The notes under the pieces: model-generated
Told to the model about the DNA's origin: nothing
The model's input: only the letters and a program-made list of their open reading frames with translations
The model's database searches: none
Shown: piece after piece, positions 8,652-16,513 of the stretch
How positions within the stretch are numbered: the stretch's first letter is position 1
How the letters are laid out: each line of letters begins with the position of its first letter
DNA from: Exiguobacterium sp. 9-2
Lineage (GTDB): Bacteria > Bacillota > Bacilli > Exiguobacteriales > Exiguobacteriaceae
Assembly (NCBI RefSeq): GCF_036287235.1
Contig: NZ_CP142850.1
Span: 522,001-586,000 of the forward strand
Direction of reading: 5' to 3'
Length of the DNA: 64,000 nt
Program-made: the position numbers and the translations under genes

Positions 8652-9497
8652 TTATAAATTCGAGTATTGCACGAAGTTGTACGGAATATGGAAATCTTCA
8701 TCATAAATCGCGAACTGATAGCCCTTTTTCTGAAGTCCGGCAACAATGGCCGGAAGGGCCTTGATAGCTTGTGGTTGTTCATGCAAGAGAATGATTTCAA
8801 ATGGACGCTCTGCTCGCCGAATGACCGTATTTGCCACTTCTTTTACACTATCTTTGTAATACCAGTCCATTGAATCGATCGACCAGTCCCATACTCGGAA
8901 GTCTGCAGCGTGGATGGCAGATGCCATCTTTTTCGTAATGCCAGGATCAGATCCGTAAGGTGGTCGTGTCAAATGTGTTGTCAGTTTTGTTAAATCATAA
9001 ATTTTTTTCTGAACGCTTTTCATTTCTGAAACGTACTGTCCTTTTTTGTACAATGTATCGTAATCGTGTGTTTCACCATGTAAGCCGATGTAATGTCCGG
9101 CTTTCGCAGCAGCTTTAACTTCTTTTGGAAAAACATCTACCTGTGATCCGAGATAAAAGAAAGTAGCGCGAGTATGAAGTTGATCTAATGTTCGAAGTAA
9201 CTCTGATGTTAATGCGGATGGTCCGTCTTCAAAGGTTAAATAAGCGACTTTTTTGGTCACACCATTCCATTTTTCGACGCGTGCTTTCTCCATGTTGACG
9301 ACAGGAACTTCGGTAATGGACTTACCGGTAGTGATTGCCTGTTGTTCAGGTGTGAAGACGTATCGATAAGCAATATACCCTCCGACTCCGAGAAAAACGA
9401 GTATAAGAAGTAAGAAAAATCGAGGGAAGAACTTTCTTTTTTTTGTCCGCGGTCGTGGACCGAGTTCGCTAGCGTGGCTTGAGGTAAATGGATCCAT
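8652..9497 (-). CDS. Membrane-anchored polysaccharide deacetylase (CE4) with variant catalytic motif
   Basis: Cell-wall glycan deacetylase of the NodB/CE4 fold, 281 aa, with one N-terminal transmembrane helix (about 25-46) and the enzyme outside. Motif 1 reads TFEDGP (88-93) instead of TFDDGP, replacing the usual catalytic-base Asp by Glu. Metal ligands Asp91, His140 and His144 (HGETH) are kept, as are RPPYG (178-182), DWSIDSMDW and ILLHEQ. It probably acts on peptidoglycan N-acetyl groups. GGAG lies 13 nt before the ATG. A WalR-like box lies upstream, and the lipoprotein gene follows closely. Confidence 0.83.
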   Translation of the reverse strand: MDPFTSSHASELGPRPRTKKRKFFPRFFLLLILVFLGVGGYIAYRYVFTPEQQAITTGKSITEVPVVNMEKARVEKWNGVTKKVAYLTFEDGPSALTSELLRTLDQLHTRATFFYLGSQVDVFPKEVKAAAKAGHYIGLHGETHDYDTLYKKGQYVSEMKSVQKKIYDLTKLTTHLTRPPYGSDPGITKKMASAIHAADFRVWDWSIDSMDWYYKDSVKEVANTVIRRAERPFEIILLHEQPQAIKALPAIVAGLQKKGYQFAIYDEDFHIPYNFVQYSNL

Positions 9498-9566
9498 CGT
9501 TGTCTGTCGCTCCTTGTGTCAAAAAATATCATATACAGATAATGTAACATTTTAATTGTTTCTTTT

Positions 9567-9583
9567 GTAACAAATAGATGACA
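9567..9583 (-). promoter_or_regulatory. WalR-like box upstream of the deacetylase
   Basis: On the minus strand TGTCAT-N5-TGTTAC matches the WalR (YycF) consensus TGTWAH-N5-TGTWAH at 11 of 12 positions, about 70 bp before the start. WalR controls wall-modifying enzymes in Bacillus, which fits the product. Confidence 0.45.
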
Positions 9584-9650
9584 AAAAGATGACGGAAAAT
9601 CGATTTTTCTAAAAATATCAACTTAATTAGAAATAGAGTATATAAAAACA

Positions 9651-9681
9651 AAAAAACAACCACTAGTTAAGTGATTGTTTT
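9651..9681 (-). terminator. yhfH terminator
   Basis: Minus-strand AACAATCACT/AGTGGTTGTT stem followed by a run of T. Confidence 0.75.
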
Positions 9682-9689
9682 ACATGTTA

Positions 9690-9836
9690 TTAGTGTTCTG
9701 TTACAGCACATTCAACACATTCTGATTGATAGGATTCACATTGCTCGTCCATTTCTTTCCCACAATGAGCGCATGTCTTAACAGGAAGTTCACGATAAAA
9801 CTCAGCAGACGCTTCTTGGTAAAGGGGTTGTTCCAT
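9690..9836 (-). CDS. yhfH: YhfH-family small zinc-ribbon protein
   Basis: A 48-aa protein with two cysteine pairs, CAHC and CVEC, plus a further Cys, giving a one-zinc ribbon. Length and the pattern FYRELPVKTCAHCGKEMDEQ fit the YhfH family of Bacillaceae; function unknown. The ATG at 9836 follows AAGGAGG by 7 nt; the longer reading frame upstream is spurious. A consensus promoter and a terminator make it a complete single-gene unit. Confidence 0.75.
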   Translation of the reverse strand: MEQPLYQEASAEFYRELPVKTCAHCGKEMDEQCESYQSECVECAVTEH

Positions 9837-9885
9837 GTGTTTTTCCTCCTTCAAAATAAACAAAATAGTCTTTTTTCTTGTTTTT

Positions 9886-9914
9886 ATTGTATTAGTACAG
9901 AAGTTTAATGTCAA
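9886..9914 (-). promoter_or_regulatory. SigA promoter of yhfH
   Basis: Minus-strand TTGACA, 17 bases, TACAAT: a perfect -35 and a 5/6 -10, located 50-80 bp before the yhfH start. Confidence 0.7.
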
Positions 9915-10021
9915 ACATTGTTTTATAACAGATGATTTATTTGGAGTATTGGTAGAGGACAATGAAAAAGAGACATGCTACGATATCTAAGTAATCTGAT
10001 AATAATAAGGGGGATTTGCAC

Positions 10022-10648
10022 ATGACACAGGCAACACTGGATACAATGCGTGTCTTAACAGAAAGACGTTCCGTTCGTCATTACGACGAAACGTTCAAAC
10101 TTTCAAAACAGGAAGTGGAAGAACTATTAGAATGGACGACAGCGGCGCCGAGTGCTTGGAATCTACAACACTGGCATTTCACGGTCTTCCATTCAAAAGA
10201 AGCGAAGCAACAGCTTGCACCAATTGCATACAATCAGCCGGCCATCACTTCGGCTTCAGCAATCATTGCGATTCTAGGGGATGTTCAAGCCAATCGAAAC
10301 TATAATCCGGTCTACGGTCCGGCAGTAGAAGCGGGTGGTATGACAGAAGAATTGTTCGATTCGATCAAGGCACAAGTAGAAGGCGCTTATCAAAGTGAAG
10401 CGTATGGTCGCGACGCGGCAATGTCGAATGCGAGTCTTGCTGCGATGCAATTGATGCTTGCGGCAGAAGCGCGTGGATTATCAACACTCGCAATGGGTGG
10501 ATTTGATCATCAACGTTTTGCGGAAACGTTTATTACCGAGTCACGGTATGTACCGGTCATGTTAATTGCTGTCGGTAAAGCGGTCGAAGATGCAAAAAAA
10601 CGTCCGGCACTCCGTTTACCGATCGATCGAGTATCAACCTTCCTGTAA
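10022..10648 (+). CDS. Nitroreductase-family FMN oxidoreductase
   Basis: Flavin enzyme of 208 aa reducing nitro compounds, quinones or similar acceptors with NAD(P)H. The N-terminus has the FMN-phosphate signature RRSVRHYDE, followed by TAAPSAWNLQHW. The C-terminal GLSTLAMGGFD and the closing PVMLIAVGK are also typical. The start ATG at 10022 has AAGGGGG 8 nt upstream. Monocistronic with its own terminator. The physiological substrate cannot be told from sequence. Confidence 0.85.
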   Translation: MTQATLDTMRVLTERRSVRHYDETFKLSKQEVEELLEWTTAAPSAWNLQHWHFTVFHSKEAKQQLAPIAYNQPAITSASAIIAILGDVQANRNYNPVYGPAVEAGGMTEELFDSIKAQVEGAYQSEAYGRDAAMSNASLAAMQLMLAAEARGLSTLAMGGFDHQRFAETFITESRYVPVMLIAVGKAVEDAKKRPALRLPIDRVSTFL

Positions 10649-10655
10649 GTCATTC

Positions 10656-10698
10656 AAAATGGAGGAAGCGGGGTTCAATTCCTCCGTTTTAATTTTTT
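10656..10698 (+). terminator. Nitroreductase-gene terminator
   Basis: AAAATGGAGGAA/TTCCTCCGTTTT stem with a following T-rich stretch. Confidence 0.75.
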
Positions 10699-10719
10699 TA
10701 TTTTTTTTCGGAAAAAGAC

Positions 10720-10748
10720 TTGTCAGCCTTTTAGTTTCTTGATATATT
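10720..10748 (+). promoter_or_regulatory. Promoter of the first tRNA-Val
   Basis: TTGTCA, 17 bases, TATATT: 5/6 matches in both boxes, about 40 bp before the tRNA. Confidence 0.65.
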
Positions 10749-10787
10749 AATACATGTCCTAGCAAGTACATTACGTACTGCAAACAT

Positions 10788-10860
10788 GATTCTGTAGCTC
10801 AGCTGGGAGAGCGCTACCTTGACAGGGTAGAGGTCGCTGGTTCGAGCCCAGTCAGAATCA
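10788..10860 (+). tRNA. tRNA-Val(GAC)
   Basis: A 73-nt cloverleaf: acceptor arms GATTCTG/CAGAATC, D-arm GCTC...GAGC, anticodon stem CTACC/GGTAG with loop TTGACAG (anticodon GAC, reading GUC/GUU), T-arm GCTGG-TTCGAGC-CCAGT (the arms pair with one G-U). CCA is not encoded (TAC follows the discriminator A). It is identical to the copy at 20866-20938. Stand-alone unit with its own promoter and terminator. Confidence 0.96.
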
Positions 10861-10865
10861 TACTG

Positions 10866-10904
10866 AAAGCCCGCTTCTCCTTTATAGGAAAAGCGGGCTT
10901 TTTT
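10866..10904. terminator. Terminator after tRNA-Val, shared with ydhK
   Basis: AAAGCCCGCTT-TCC/GGA-AAGCGGGCTTT stem with a long T-run on the plus side. The ydhK stop lies 2 bases beyond. Confidence 0.85.
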
Positions 10905-10905
10905 A

Positions 10906-11460
10906 TTATTTCTTTATCTCATCCTCGGTGACCCATTTATGATTTTTCACCATCTCTCCACCGTCCGTTGGTTCATAGTTCACCATGTAGACAGTCGTTT
11001 CTTTTACTTCATCAATCGTCGCTTTAGCTCCATCCATACCTTTCATATGATCTGCCTTGACAGTCGTTTCATCACCAACTTGCAGTGGCTTAGTTGGAAC
11101 TGGATCAAGTTCTTCCTGAATGACCCATTTGTGATTTTTCACCATCTTTCCACCAGTAGTCGGTTTATAACTGATCGCATAGACGACAGTATCATAAGCA
11201 CCGGCAATCGTTGCTTTTGCTCCGTTCATTCCGTCCATATGATTCGTCGTCAAAGTGACATTACTGCCTCTCGGATAAGTCGGATCACTAGCTTTCTTTA
11301 AACCAGACGGTACCTTTCCGTCACTCGAATGCATCATATCTCCATGTGACATGTCGTGTGAGTCACTATTACTTCCATCGTCATTTGAAGCGGATCCACA
11401 TGCACCGAGCCAAAGCGTAGAACTAAGAGCAAGTACAGTTAACGTCAATGATTTTTTCAT
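10906..11460 (-). CDS. ydhK: YdhK-like lipoprotein with tandem DUF1541 domains
   Basis: Surface lipoprotein of 184 aa: signal peptide with LGAC lipobox (Cys21), then a His/Met-rich linker (about 22-48, with DMSHGDMMH), then two copies of DUF1541. Each copy runs from HMxGMxGAxATI through V-Y-x-(I/V)-x-Y to MVKNHKWV. The family has no proven role. The His/Met linker suggests a metal such as copper or silver (inference). The gene is divergent from the sensor kinase/regulator pair at 11608-13606, which may control it. Confidence 0.85.
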   Translation of the reverse strand: MKKSLTLTVLALSSTLWLGACGSASNDDGSNSDSHDMSHGDMMHSSDGKVPSGLKKASDPTYPRGSNVTLTTNHMDGMNGAKATIAGAYDTVVYAISYKPTTGGKMVKNHKWVIQEELDPVPTKPLQVGDETTVKADHMKGMDGAKATIDEVKETTVYMVNYEPTDGGEMVKNHKWVTEDEIKK

Positions 11461-11607
11461 ATTAAAACCCTCCTGAAGTCATTAGTCTTCTTTACTATAC
11501 CCAGCGTATGTGCAAATCGTGTGCAGATGAAGTGACAGTTTCGTTTATCGGCATTGATTATGTTTTTTTTCGCTATACTAAAATGGAGAGATAAGGAGGG
11601 AAACGTC

Positions 11608-12957
11608 ATGCGTCGTATTTCATACTCGGTCGGAGGAATCGTTCTTGCGGCATTTTTAATTTGTGGCAGTGTATTGTTCGGGACTTTATATTATCAGTTG
11701 TCTCAAATACGAACGCAGGAAGTGGTGGATGGTTTGCTGAACCGAGGGAATACCCATCGTGATGTCCTGGTCGATTCCTACGACCAAACGACGATGCGTC
11801 ATGTCAGTATGATGGAAGCGAACTCATCCTTTACTGTCGTGATCACCGATGCAAGAGGGAAACAACTCGAAGCATCACGTCCTTTGACGAGTGAGATGAG
11901 ACGTGTATTACAACATACAGATTTTGATTATCGTCAACGAGGAAAAATCGTAACGATGCGTAACTTTTTAATGACGGACAGTCCCATCACCATTGACGAG
12001 GAACATCGTGGTCATGTCTTCATGTTCGCTTCTAAAGCAATCGTGGATCACGTACTTGATCCGTTGAAACAGCAGTTTTTCCAAGTTGGTCTGCTTGCAC
12101 TTTTATTGGCAGGTGCTGCAAGCATTTGGACGACCCGAATCATTTCTCGTCCGTTGATTCAGATGGAAAAAGCGACGGCGCGTCTATTGGATGGGGAAAG
12201 TGGAGAGTTGCCAATTGATCGAAAAGACGAACTGGGACAATTGGCGCGTTCGATTCAGCAATTAAAACAGGATCTCGATTTTTTAAATCGGGAACGATCC
12301 GAATTTTTAGCAAGCGTATCTCATGAACTACGAACACCATTGACATATATAAAGGGATATGCGGATATTCTCAAACGCCAAACATTGACACCGGATGAAC
12401 AACGACGCTACATCACGATCATTCGAGAAGAAAGTCAGCAAATGAATGAATGGATTGAACAACTATTTTGGCTGGCACGAATTGATGCCAATGCTTTTAT
12501 GATGGAACGAAAACCAGTTGATGTCGAAGATTTGATTCATCAAGTGACACGATTGATGCGTCTAGACATCGAACAAGAAAATATTTCTTTTGAGATAGAA
12601 GGTGAGCCATTACAAGTGATGGGTGACGCTCAGCAACTCCGTCAGATGATTGTAAATATCATTGAAAATGCACGTCGACATACGACGTCGGGAAAAATCA
12701 TCGTTCGTTATGGTGTCAACGCAGTAGGGGCTTTCATTCAAATCGAAGATACAGGAGAAGGGATTGCTGCAGACTCCTTACCTCATGTAACGAAACGGCT
12801 CTACCGAACGGAAACATCGCGTTCTCGAAAACATGGAGGAACTGGAATCGGACTCTCCATCGTTGAAGCAATTGCGCAGACACATGGAGCTGAATTGAAC
12901 ATCAAGAGTCAACTTGGACATGGAACACAAGTGACACTGCAGTGGAGGGAGAAATAA
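11608..12957 (+). CDS. Sensor histidine kinase
   Basis: Membrane kinase of 449 aa: TM1 about residues 7-29, extracellular sensor region of about 130 aa, TM2 about 155-175, HAMP linker, phospho-acceptor H-box (SHELRTPLTYIKGY), N-box (NIIENARRH), G1 (DTGEGI) and G2 (GGTGIGLS). It phosphorylates the regulator encoded 1 bp downstream. The start ATG at 11608 has AAGGAGGG 7 nt upstream. Kinase-first gene order is less common than regulator-first. The signal is unknown; envelope or metal stress is suggested by the divergent YdhK lipoprotein. Confidence 0.92.
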   Translation: MRRISYSVGGIVLAAFLICGSVLFGTLYYQLSQIRTQEVVDGLLNRGNTHRDVLVDSYDQTTMRHVSMMEANSSFTVVITDARGKQLEASRPLTSEMRRVLQHTDFDYRQRGKIVTMRNFLMTDSPITIDEEHRGHVFMFASKAIVDHVLDPLKQQFFQVGLLALLLAGAASIWTTRIISRPLIQMEKATARLLDGESGELPIDRKDELGQLARSIQQLKQDLDFLNRERSEFLASVSHELRTPLTYIKGYADILKRQTLTPDEQRRYITIIREESQQMNEWIEQLFWLARIDANAFMMERKPVDVEDLIHQVTRLMRLDIEQENISFEIEGEPLQVMGDAQQLRQMIVNIIENARRHTTSGKIIVRYGVNAVGAFIQIEDTGEGIAADSLPHVTKRLYRTETSRSRKHGGTGIGLSIVEAIAQTHGAELNIKSQLGHGTQVTLQWREK

Positions 12958-12958
12958 A

Positions 12959-13606
12959 ATGCCGCATGTATTGATTGTAGATGATGAACCGAGAATGCTT
13001 GAACTGTTAAAACTGTATATTCAGCCGTATGGGTACACGTGTCAGCTTGTGGATTCTGCGCAACAAGCTCTTGAGCTCTGCTGTCAGAACGTATTTGATC
13101 TTATTTTAATGGATGTCATGATGCCAGATATGGACGGATGGACATGTTGTCGTCTCATTCGAAAACACTCTAACATCCCGATATTGATGGTTACGGCACG
13201 GAATCAGCGGGAAGACATCATTCGGACACGGGAAGTAGGGGCGAATGATTACATATCAAAGCCGATTCAAGAAGGAGAACTGATCGGACGAATGGAAGTT
13301 TTATTACAGCAGCGGCATGCTGGTCTATCCTATGACCGGGAAGGCTATCGTTGTTGTTACCTCCAACAAACGATTTCGTTAACGAAGACGGAGTTTGAAT
13401 TGTTAGGTGTATTTTTAGATTCTCCACGACGTGTTTGGACGCGGAATCAGCTGACGACGATGTTATGGGGAGCGGAAGCGTCTGTAGACGAGCGGACAAT
13501 CGACTCGCATATCAGACATTTAAGAGAAAAACTACGTGTTTGCGGTTTTCCAATCGAACAGCATCTGGAAACGGTTCGCGGAATCGGATACCGCTGGATA
13601 CACTAG
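12959..13606 (+). CDS. OmpR-family response regulator
   Basis: DNA-binding response regulator of 215 aa: receiver domain (1-120) with the acidic pair in VDDEP, phospho-Asp in LILMDVMMPDMDG and Lys in ISKPI. A winged-helix output domain (about 130-215) contains TKTEFELL and RTIDSHIRHLREKL. Its ribosome site (GTGGAGGGAG) lies in the last codons of the kinase gene, so the two are translationally coupled. The probable target is the divergent ydhK promoter. Cysteines are unusually frequent (at least seven), including CC pairs near residues 41, 61 and 131. Confidence 0.93.
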   Translation: MPHVLIVDDEPRMLELLKLYIQPYGYTCQLVDSAQQALELCCQNVFDLILMDVMMPDMDGWTCCRLIRKHSNIPILMVTARNQREDIIRTREVGANDYISKPIQEGELIGRMEVLLQQRHAGLSYDREGYRCCYLQQTISLTKTEFELLGVFLDSPRRVWTRNQLTTMLWGAEASVDERTIDSHIRHLREKLRVCGFPIEQHLETVRGIGYRWIH

Positions 13607-13624
13607 TAAGAAGGAGATTCAAAC

Positions 13625-14191
13625 ATGACGACACTCTATTTCGTACGGCACGCACATTCGACATACTCACCGGATGAACGGAGACGTCCACTTTCCGATA
13701 AAGGACAGGCAGATGCAAGACGTTTACTTGAAACGTTTCAAGAAATTCCAATCGACAGATTCTATAGTAGTCCGTATCAGCGGGCAATCGAGACGGTTGC
13801 ACCGCTCGCGGAGGCACGTCGACAACCAATTATTGAGGTAGAAGAACTAAGAGAGCGATTACTAGCACCTGGAGAGCTTGACGGTTTTCAGGAGGCGGTT
13901 ATGTATGTATGGCAACATCCGAACGATAATCCATTCGGGGGCGAAACGAACAAAGAAGCAGCGCAACGCATTCGGCAATTCATCGATGAACTGGTGGAGA
14001 AGCATTCCGACGAAATAGTTGTTCTTGGAACACATGGAAACATCATGGTGTTACTTCTCGAAACATTCGATCCGACATTTGATTATACATTTTGGAAATC
14101 CTTACCGATGCCAGCCGTGTGCCGGTTGGAAGTGAAATCAGGAGGAGAGGTAGATATTCACGTCGTACCACTTTTGACGAATGTAAAGTAA
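13625..14191 (+). CDS. Histidine phosphatase family protein
   Basis: Phosphoglycerate-mutase-like phosphatase of 188 aa. The catalytic RHAHST motif is at residues 8-13. A second His is in LGTHGNIM, and the phosphate-binding Arg is in SSPYQRAIET. Substrate unknown; broad small-molecule phosphatases of this type are common in Bacilli. AAGGAG lies 8 nt before the ATG. It starts 18 bp after the response regulator and shares its terminator, so it is the third gene of that operon. Confidence 0.85.
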   Translation: MTTLYFVRHAHSTYSPDERRRPLSDKGQADARRLLETFQEIPIDRFYSSPYQRAIETVAPLAEARRQPIIEVEELRERLLAPGELDGFQEAVMYVWQHPNDNPFGGETNKEAAQRIRQFIDELVEKHSDEIVVLGTHGNIMVLLLETFDPTFDYTFWKSLPMPAVCRLEVKSGGEVDIHVVPLLTNVK

Positions 14192-14234
14192 AAAAGAGGC
14201 GGAACTGATGAGTAAATCAGTTTCCGTCTCTTTT
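14191..14234. terminator. Terminator of the two-component operon, facing crtP
   Basis: AAAAAGAGGCGGAAACTGAT-type stem of about 18 bp with one mismatch and a T-run, between convergent genes. Confidence 0.85.
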
Positions 14235-14249
14235 GTAATCAAAGAAATC

Positions 14250-15737
14250 TTAAGGCGTAGGAATAGCACCTTCATGTTTTCGGATCAAATCAGCTGTTAA
14301 TTGACCGGATAAGGTGACCATCGGCACACCGCCGCCTGGGTGTGTAGAACCACCAACGAAATAAAGTCCTTCGTATAACTCGCTCTTCGATGGAATCTTG
14401 AATCCACCATTTTTCTTCCGATCAGCTGCGACACCATAAATCGATCCACCGTTTGGACCATATAAGTCCTTCAGATCTTCTGGGGTGAAGCGATATTCAA
14501 ACTCGATTGATTCCCGAAGACCGTAAAGTCCCATTCGTTCGAGTTTATCAAGAACAACTTCACGATAAGCATCCCAGTCGACCTCACCTTTTTGGAGTGT
14601 TAGAGGAGGGACATGCGTCAAGACGAACAGATTATCTTTTCCATCGGGCGCTTGCGAAGCATCAGATTTCGACGAAACCCCGACATAAATCGTCGGATCC
14701 TCAGGAGGCGTTCCTTCTTTGAACATTTGAGCGAATTCGCGCTCTGGATTTTCTGAGAAAAAGAAGTTGTGATGTGCTAGTCCACTATACTCACGGTTCA
14801 CACCAAGTAATAATACGAGTCCAGAAACAGAGGGAGCAAACGATGCCTGTAATTTTTTTGCCTGCTTCCGGGCTTTTTTCTCAGGTACGATTCGTTCGTA
14901 AGTCGGGATGACCTCAAGATTTGAGACGACGATGTCGGCTGCATGGAACGTACCATTCGAAAGGACACCAACTGCTTTTTTATTTTCAAGGACGATTTGT
15001 TCAACCGGTGAGTTGAGATGCACCGTGACGCGGAGCTCGTCAAGCAATCGTTTCATAGCACGCGCGATTTGATACATCCCGCCTTTAACATAATAGATGC
15101 CAAGCCCCATCTGTACATAAATCATTTGATTGAAGACGGCTGGCGCTTGATAAGGGTTGGAACCGACATACATGACCATGTAGTTGAACAGCTGTTCGAG
15201 ATACGGATTATTGAGGTGTTTTTTTGTTCCGGTCGCGACGGTGTTCATCGGGTCCATCTTTAATAAATCAGACATCGTATGGTATTTTTTTAAGTCCTTT
15301 AAATCTTCGAGACTGTATTTATAAAAGCTGTCGAGACATAAGTCATACATTTGTTTTGAGTACCGGAACAATTCGACGAAATCCGCTCGTGACGAAATTT
15401 GCTCGACTTCTTCAAGCATTCCAGGTAAGTCACCTTTGACGTCGATTTTTGTTCCATCTTCAAAAAAAGTACGCCATTGCGGTTCAATGCGTTCGATTTC
15501 TAAGTAATCATCTAAGTTACGATGAACACTTGAGAAGAGTTGTTCGAGTACCCAAGGCATCGTTAAAATCGATGGACCAGTATCAAAAGTAAATCCTTTC
15601 CCGCTGCGCTGATTTAGTTTCCCACCGACGTTTGCATTTTTTTCAAGCATCGTGACTGCGTAACCATCTCCAGCTAAACGAATGGCAGCAGACATACCGG
15701 CAAGACCAGCTCCAATGACGATTGCACGTTTCTTCAA
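14250..15737 (-). CDS. crtP: CrtP/CrtNb-like C30 carotenoid oxidase (phytoene desaturase family)
   Basis: FAD-dependent carotenoid enzyme of 495 aa. The N-terminal dinucleotide-binding motif is GAGLAGMSAAIRLA, followed by the family stretch FDTGPSILTMP. A C-terminal FAD motif (FVGGSTHPGGGVPMVTLSG) closes it. From memory it matches Staphylococcus CrtP (diaponeurosporene oxygenase) better than CrtN desaturase, for example QWRTFFEDGT, SNLEVIPTYE and LAHHNFFF. It would oxidise a terminal methyl of a C30 carotene to aldehyde or acid. The start is TTG at 15737, 11 nt after GGAG; the only closer alternative is a GTG with almost no spacing. It follows the methyltransferase gene by 17 bp. Confidence 0.82.
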   Translation of the reverse strand: MKKRAIVIGAGLAGMSAAIRLAGDGYAVTMLEKNANVGGKLNQRSGKGFTFDTGPSILTMPWVLEQLFSSVHRNLDDYLEIERIEPQWRTFFEDGTKIDVKGDLPGMLEEVEQISSRADFVELFRYSKQMYDLCLDSFYKYSLEDLKDLKKYHTMSDLLKMDPMNTVATGTKKHLNNPYLEQLFNYMVMYVGSNPYQAPAVFNQMIYVQMGLGIYYVKGGMYQIARAMKRLLDELRVTVHLNSPVEQIVLENKKAVGVLSNGTFHAADIVVSNLEVIPTYERIVPEKKARKQAKKLQASFAPSVSGLVLLLGVNREYSGLAHHNFFFSENPEREFAQMFKEGTPPEDPTIYVGVSSKSDASQAPDGKDNLFVLTHVPPLTLQKGEVDWDAYREVVLDKLERMGLYGLRESIEFEYRFTPEDLKDLYGPNGGSIYGVAADRKKNGGFKIPSKSELYEGLYFVGGSTHPGGGVPMVTLSGQLTADLIRKHEGAIPTP

Positions 15738-15754
15738 ATGGATCACTTCTCCTT

Positions 15755-16300
15755 TTAATAGATGAATGGAATCAAACGTTTTCGTTTTGCAGCCCACATC
15801 GTATAGGCAGGTCCGAAACCTTTTGTCAACATCGCTTCCTCGATCCGGATTCGATAGAGTAGGAAAAAGAACATGAGCACTCCAGCGAAAGCGAATAGGA
15901 CCATTTGTCCCGTGAACAGAGGAAAGCTGATCGTGATCAACAATAATCCACTGTACAATGGATGGCGCAAGAAACGATAAGGACCACTACTGACAAGCTT
16001 GTCATCAGCTGCGACGACGACGTGACGAGTGAATTGTTGTTTTAAGTGGAGAATTCCCCAAAGGCGTAAAGCGACTCCACTCCACAACAGCAGGCAGGAA
16101 GTGATGCGCAACCAGGGAGAAACACTTTCGTCCGCAAAGAGGAAAGAGCAGACGATCGTTCCACTCAAGACAAGGAAAATCAAATAAAAACTTACTTGTT
16201 CTGCGGCGCCCGACTGGGAATCGGATCGATTCCGAAAACGAATCATTTCACTGATCCAACAGACGCTACCAATGCTGAAGATCCATTCCCACAATGTCAC
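15755..16300 (-). CDS. ICMT-like integral membrane methyltransferase
   Basis: Membrane protein of 181 aa of the isoprenylcysteine carboxyl methyltransferase/PEMT family. It has four or five hydrophobic segments and the SAM-binding signature GPYRFLRHPLYSG (about residues 115-127). A C-terminal EE...FG.AY..W....KRLIPF block also fits. ICMT enzymes esterify a carboxylate on an isoprenoid-modified substrate. The start is GTG at 16300, 7 nt after AAAGGAGG. It is the first gene of a two-gene unit with the carotenoid oxidase, which suggests a carotenoid substrate (inference). It could also be a generic lipid methyltransferase. Confidence 0.75.
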   Translation of the reverse strand: MTLWEWIFSIGSVCWISEMIRFRNRSDSQSGAAEQVSFYLIFLVLSGTIVCSFLFADESVSPWLRITSCLLLWSGVALRLWGILHLKQQFTRHVVVAADDKLVSSGPYRFLRHPLYSGLLLITISFPLFTGQMVLFAFAGVLMFFFLLYRIRIEEAMLTKGFGPAYTMWAAKRKRLIPFIY

Positions 16301-16513
16301 GTACGCTCCTCCTTTCTGTTTCAGAACTTGTTTCGAAAGCGCATTCAACGTTATTTACCCATTGCAATTCACCCTTAAGCTACATTTAGAAAACTTCAGA
16401 AATACTTCATTTTCATGACAAGCATTCCGAATGAACCCTGTTTGAAAAAAATAATGGTATTCTAATCTAAAATGTGGATGCAGATCCTCATGCATAAAGG
16501 AGATACACGATTC

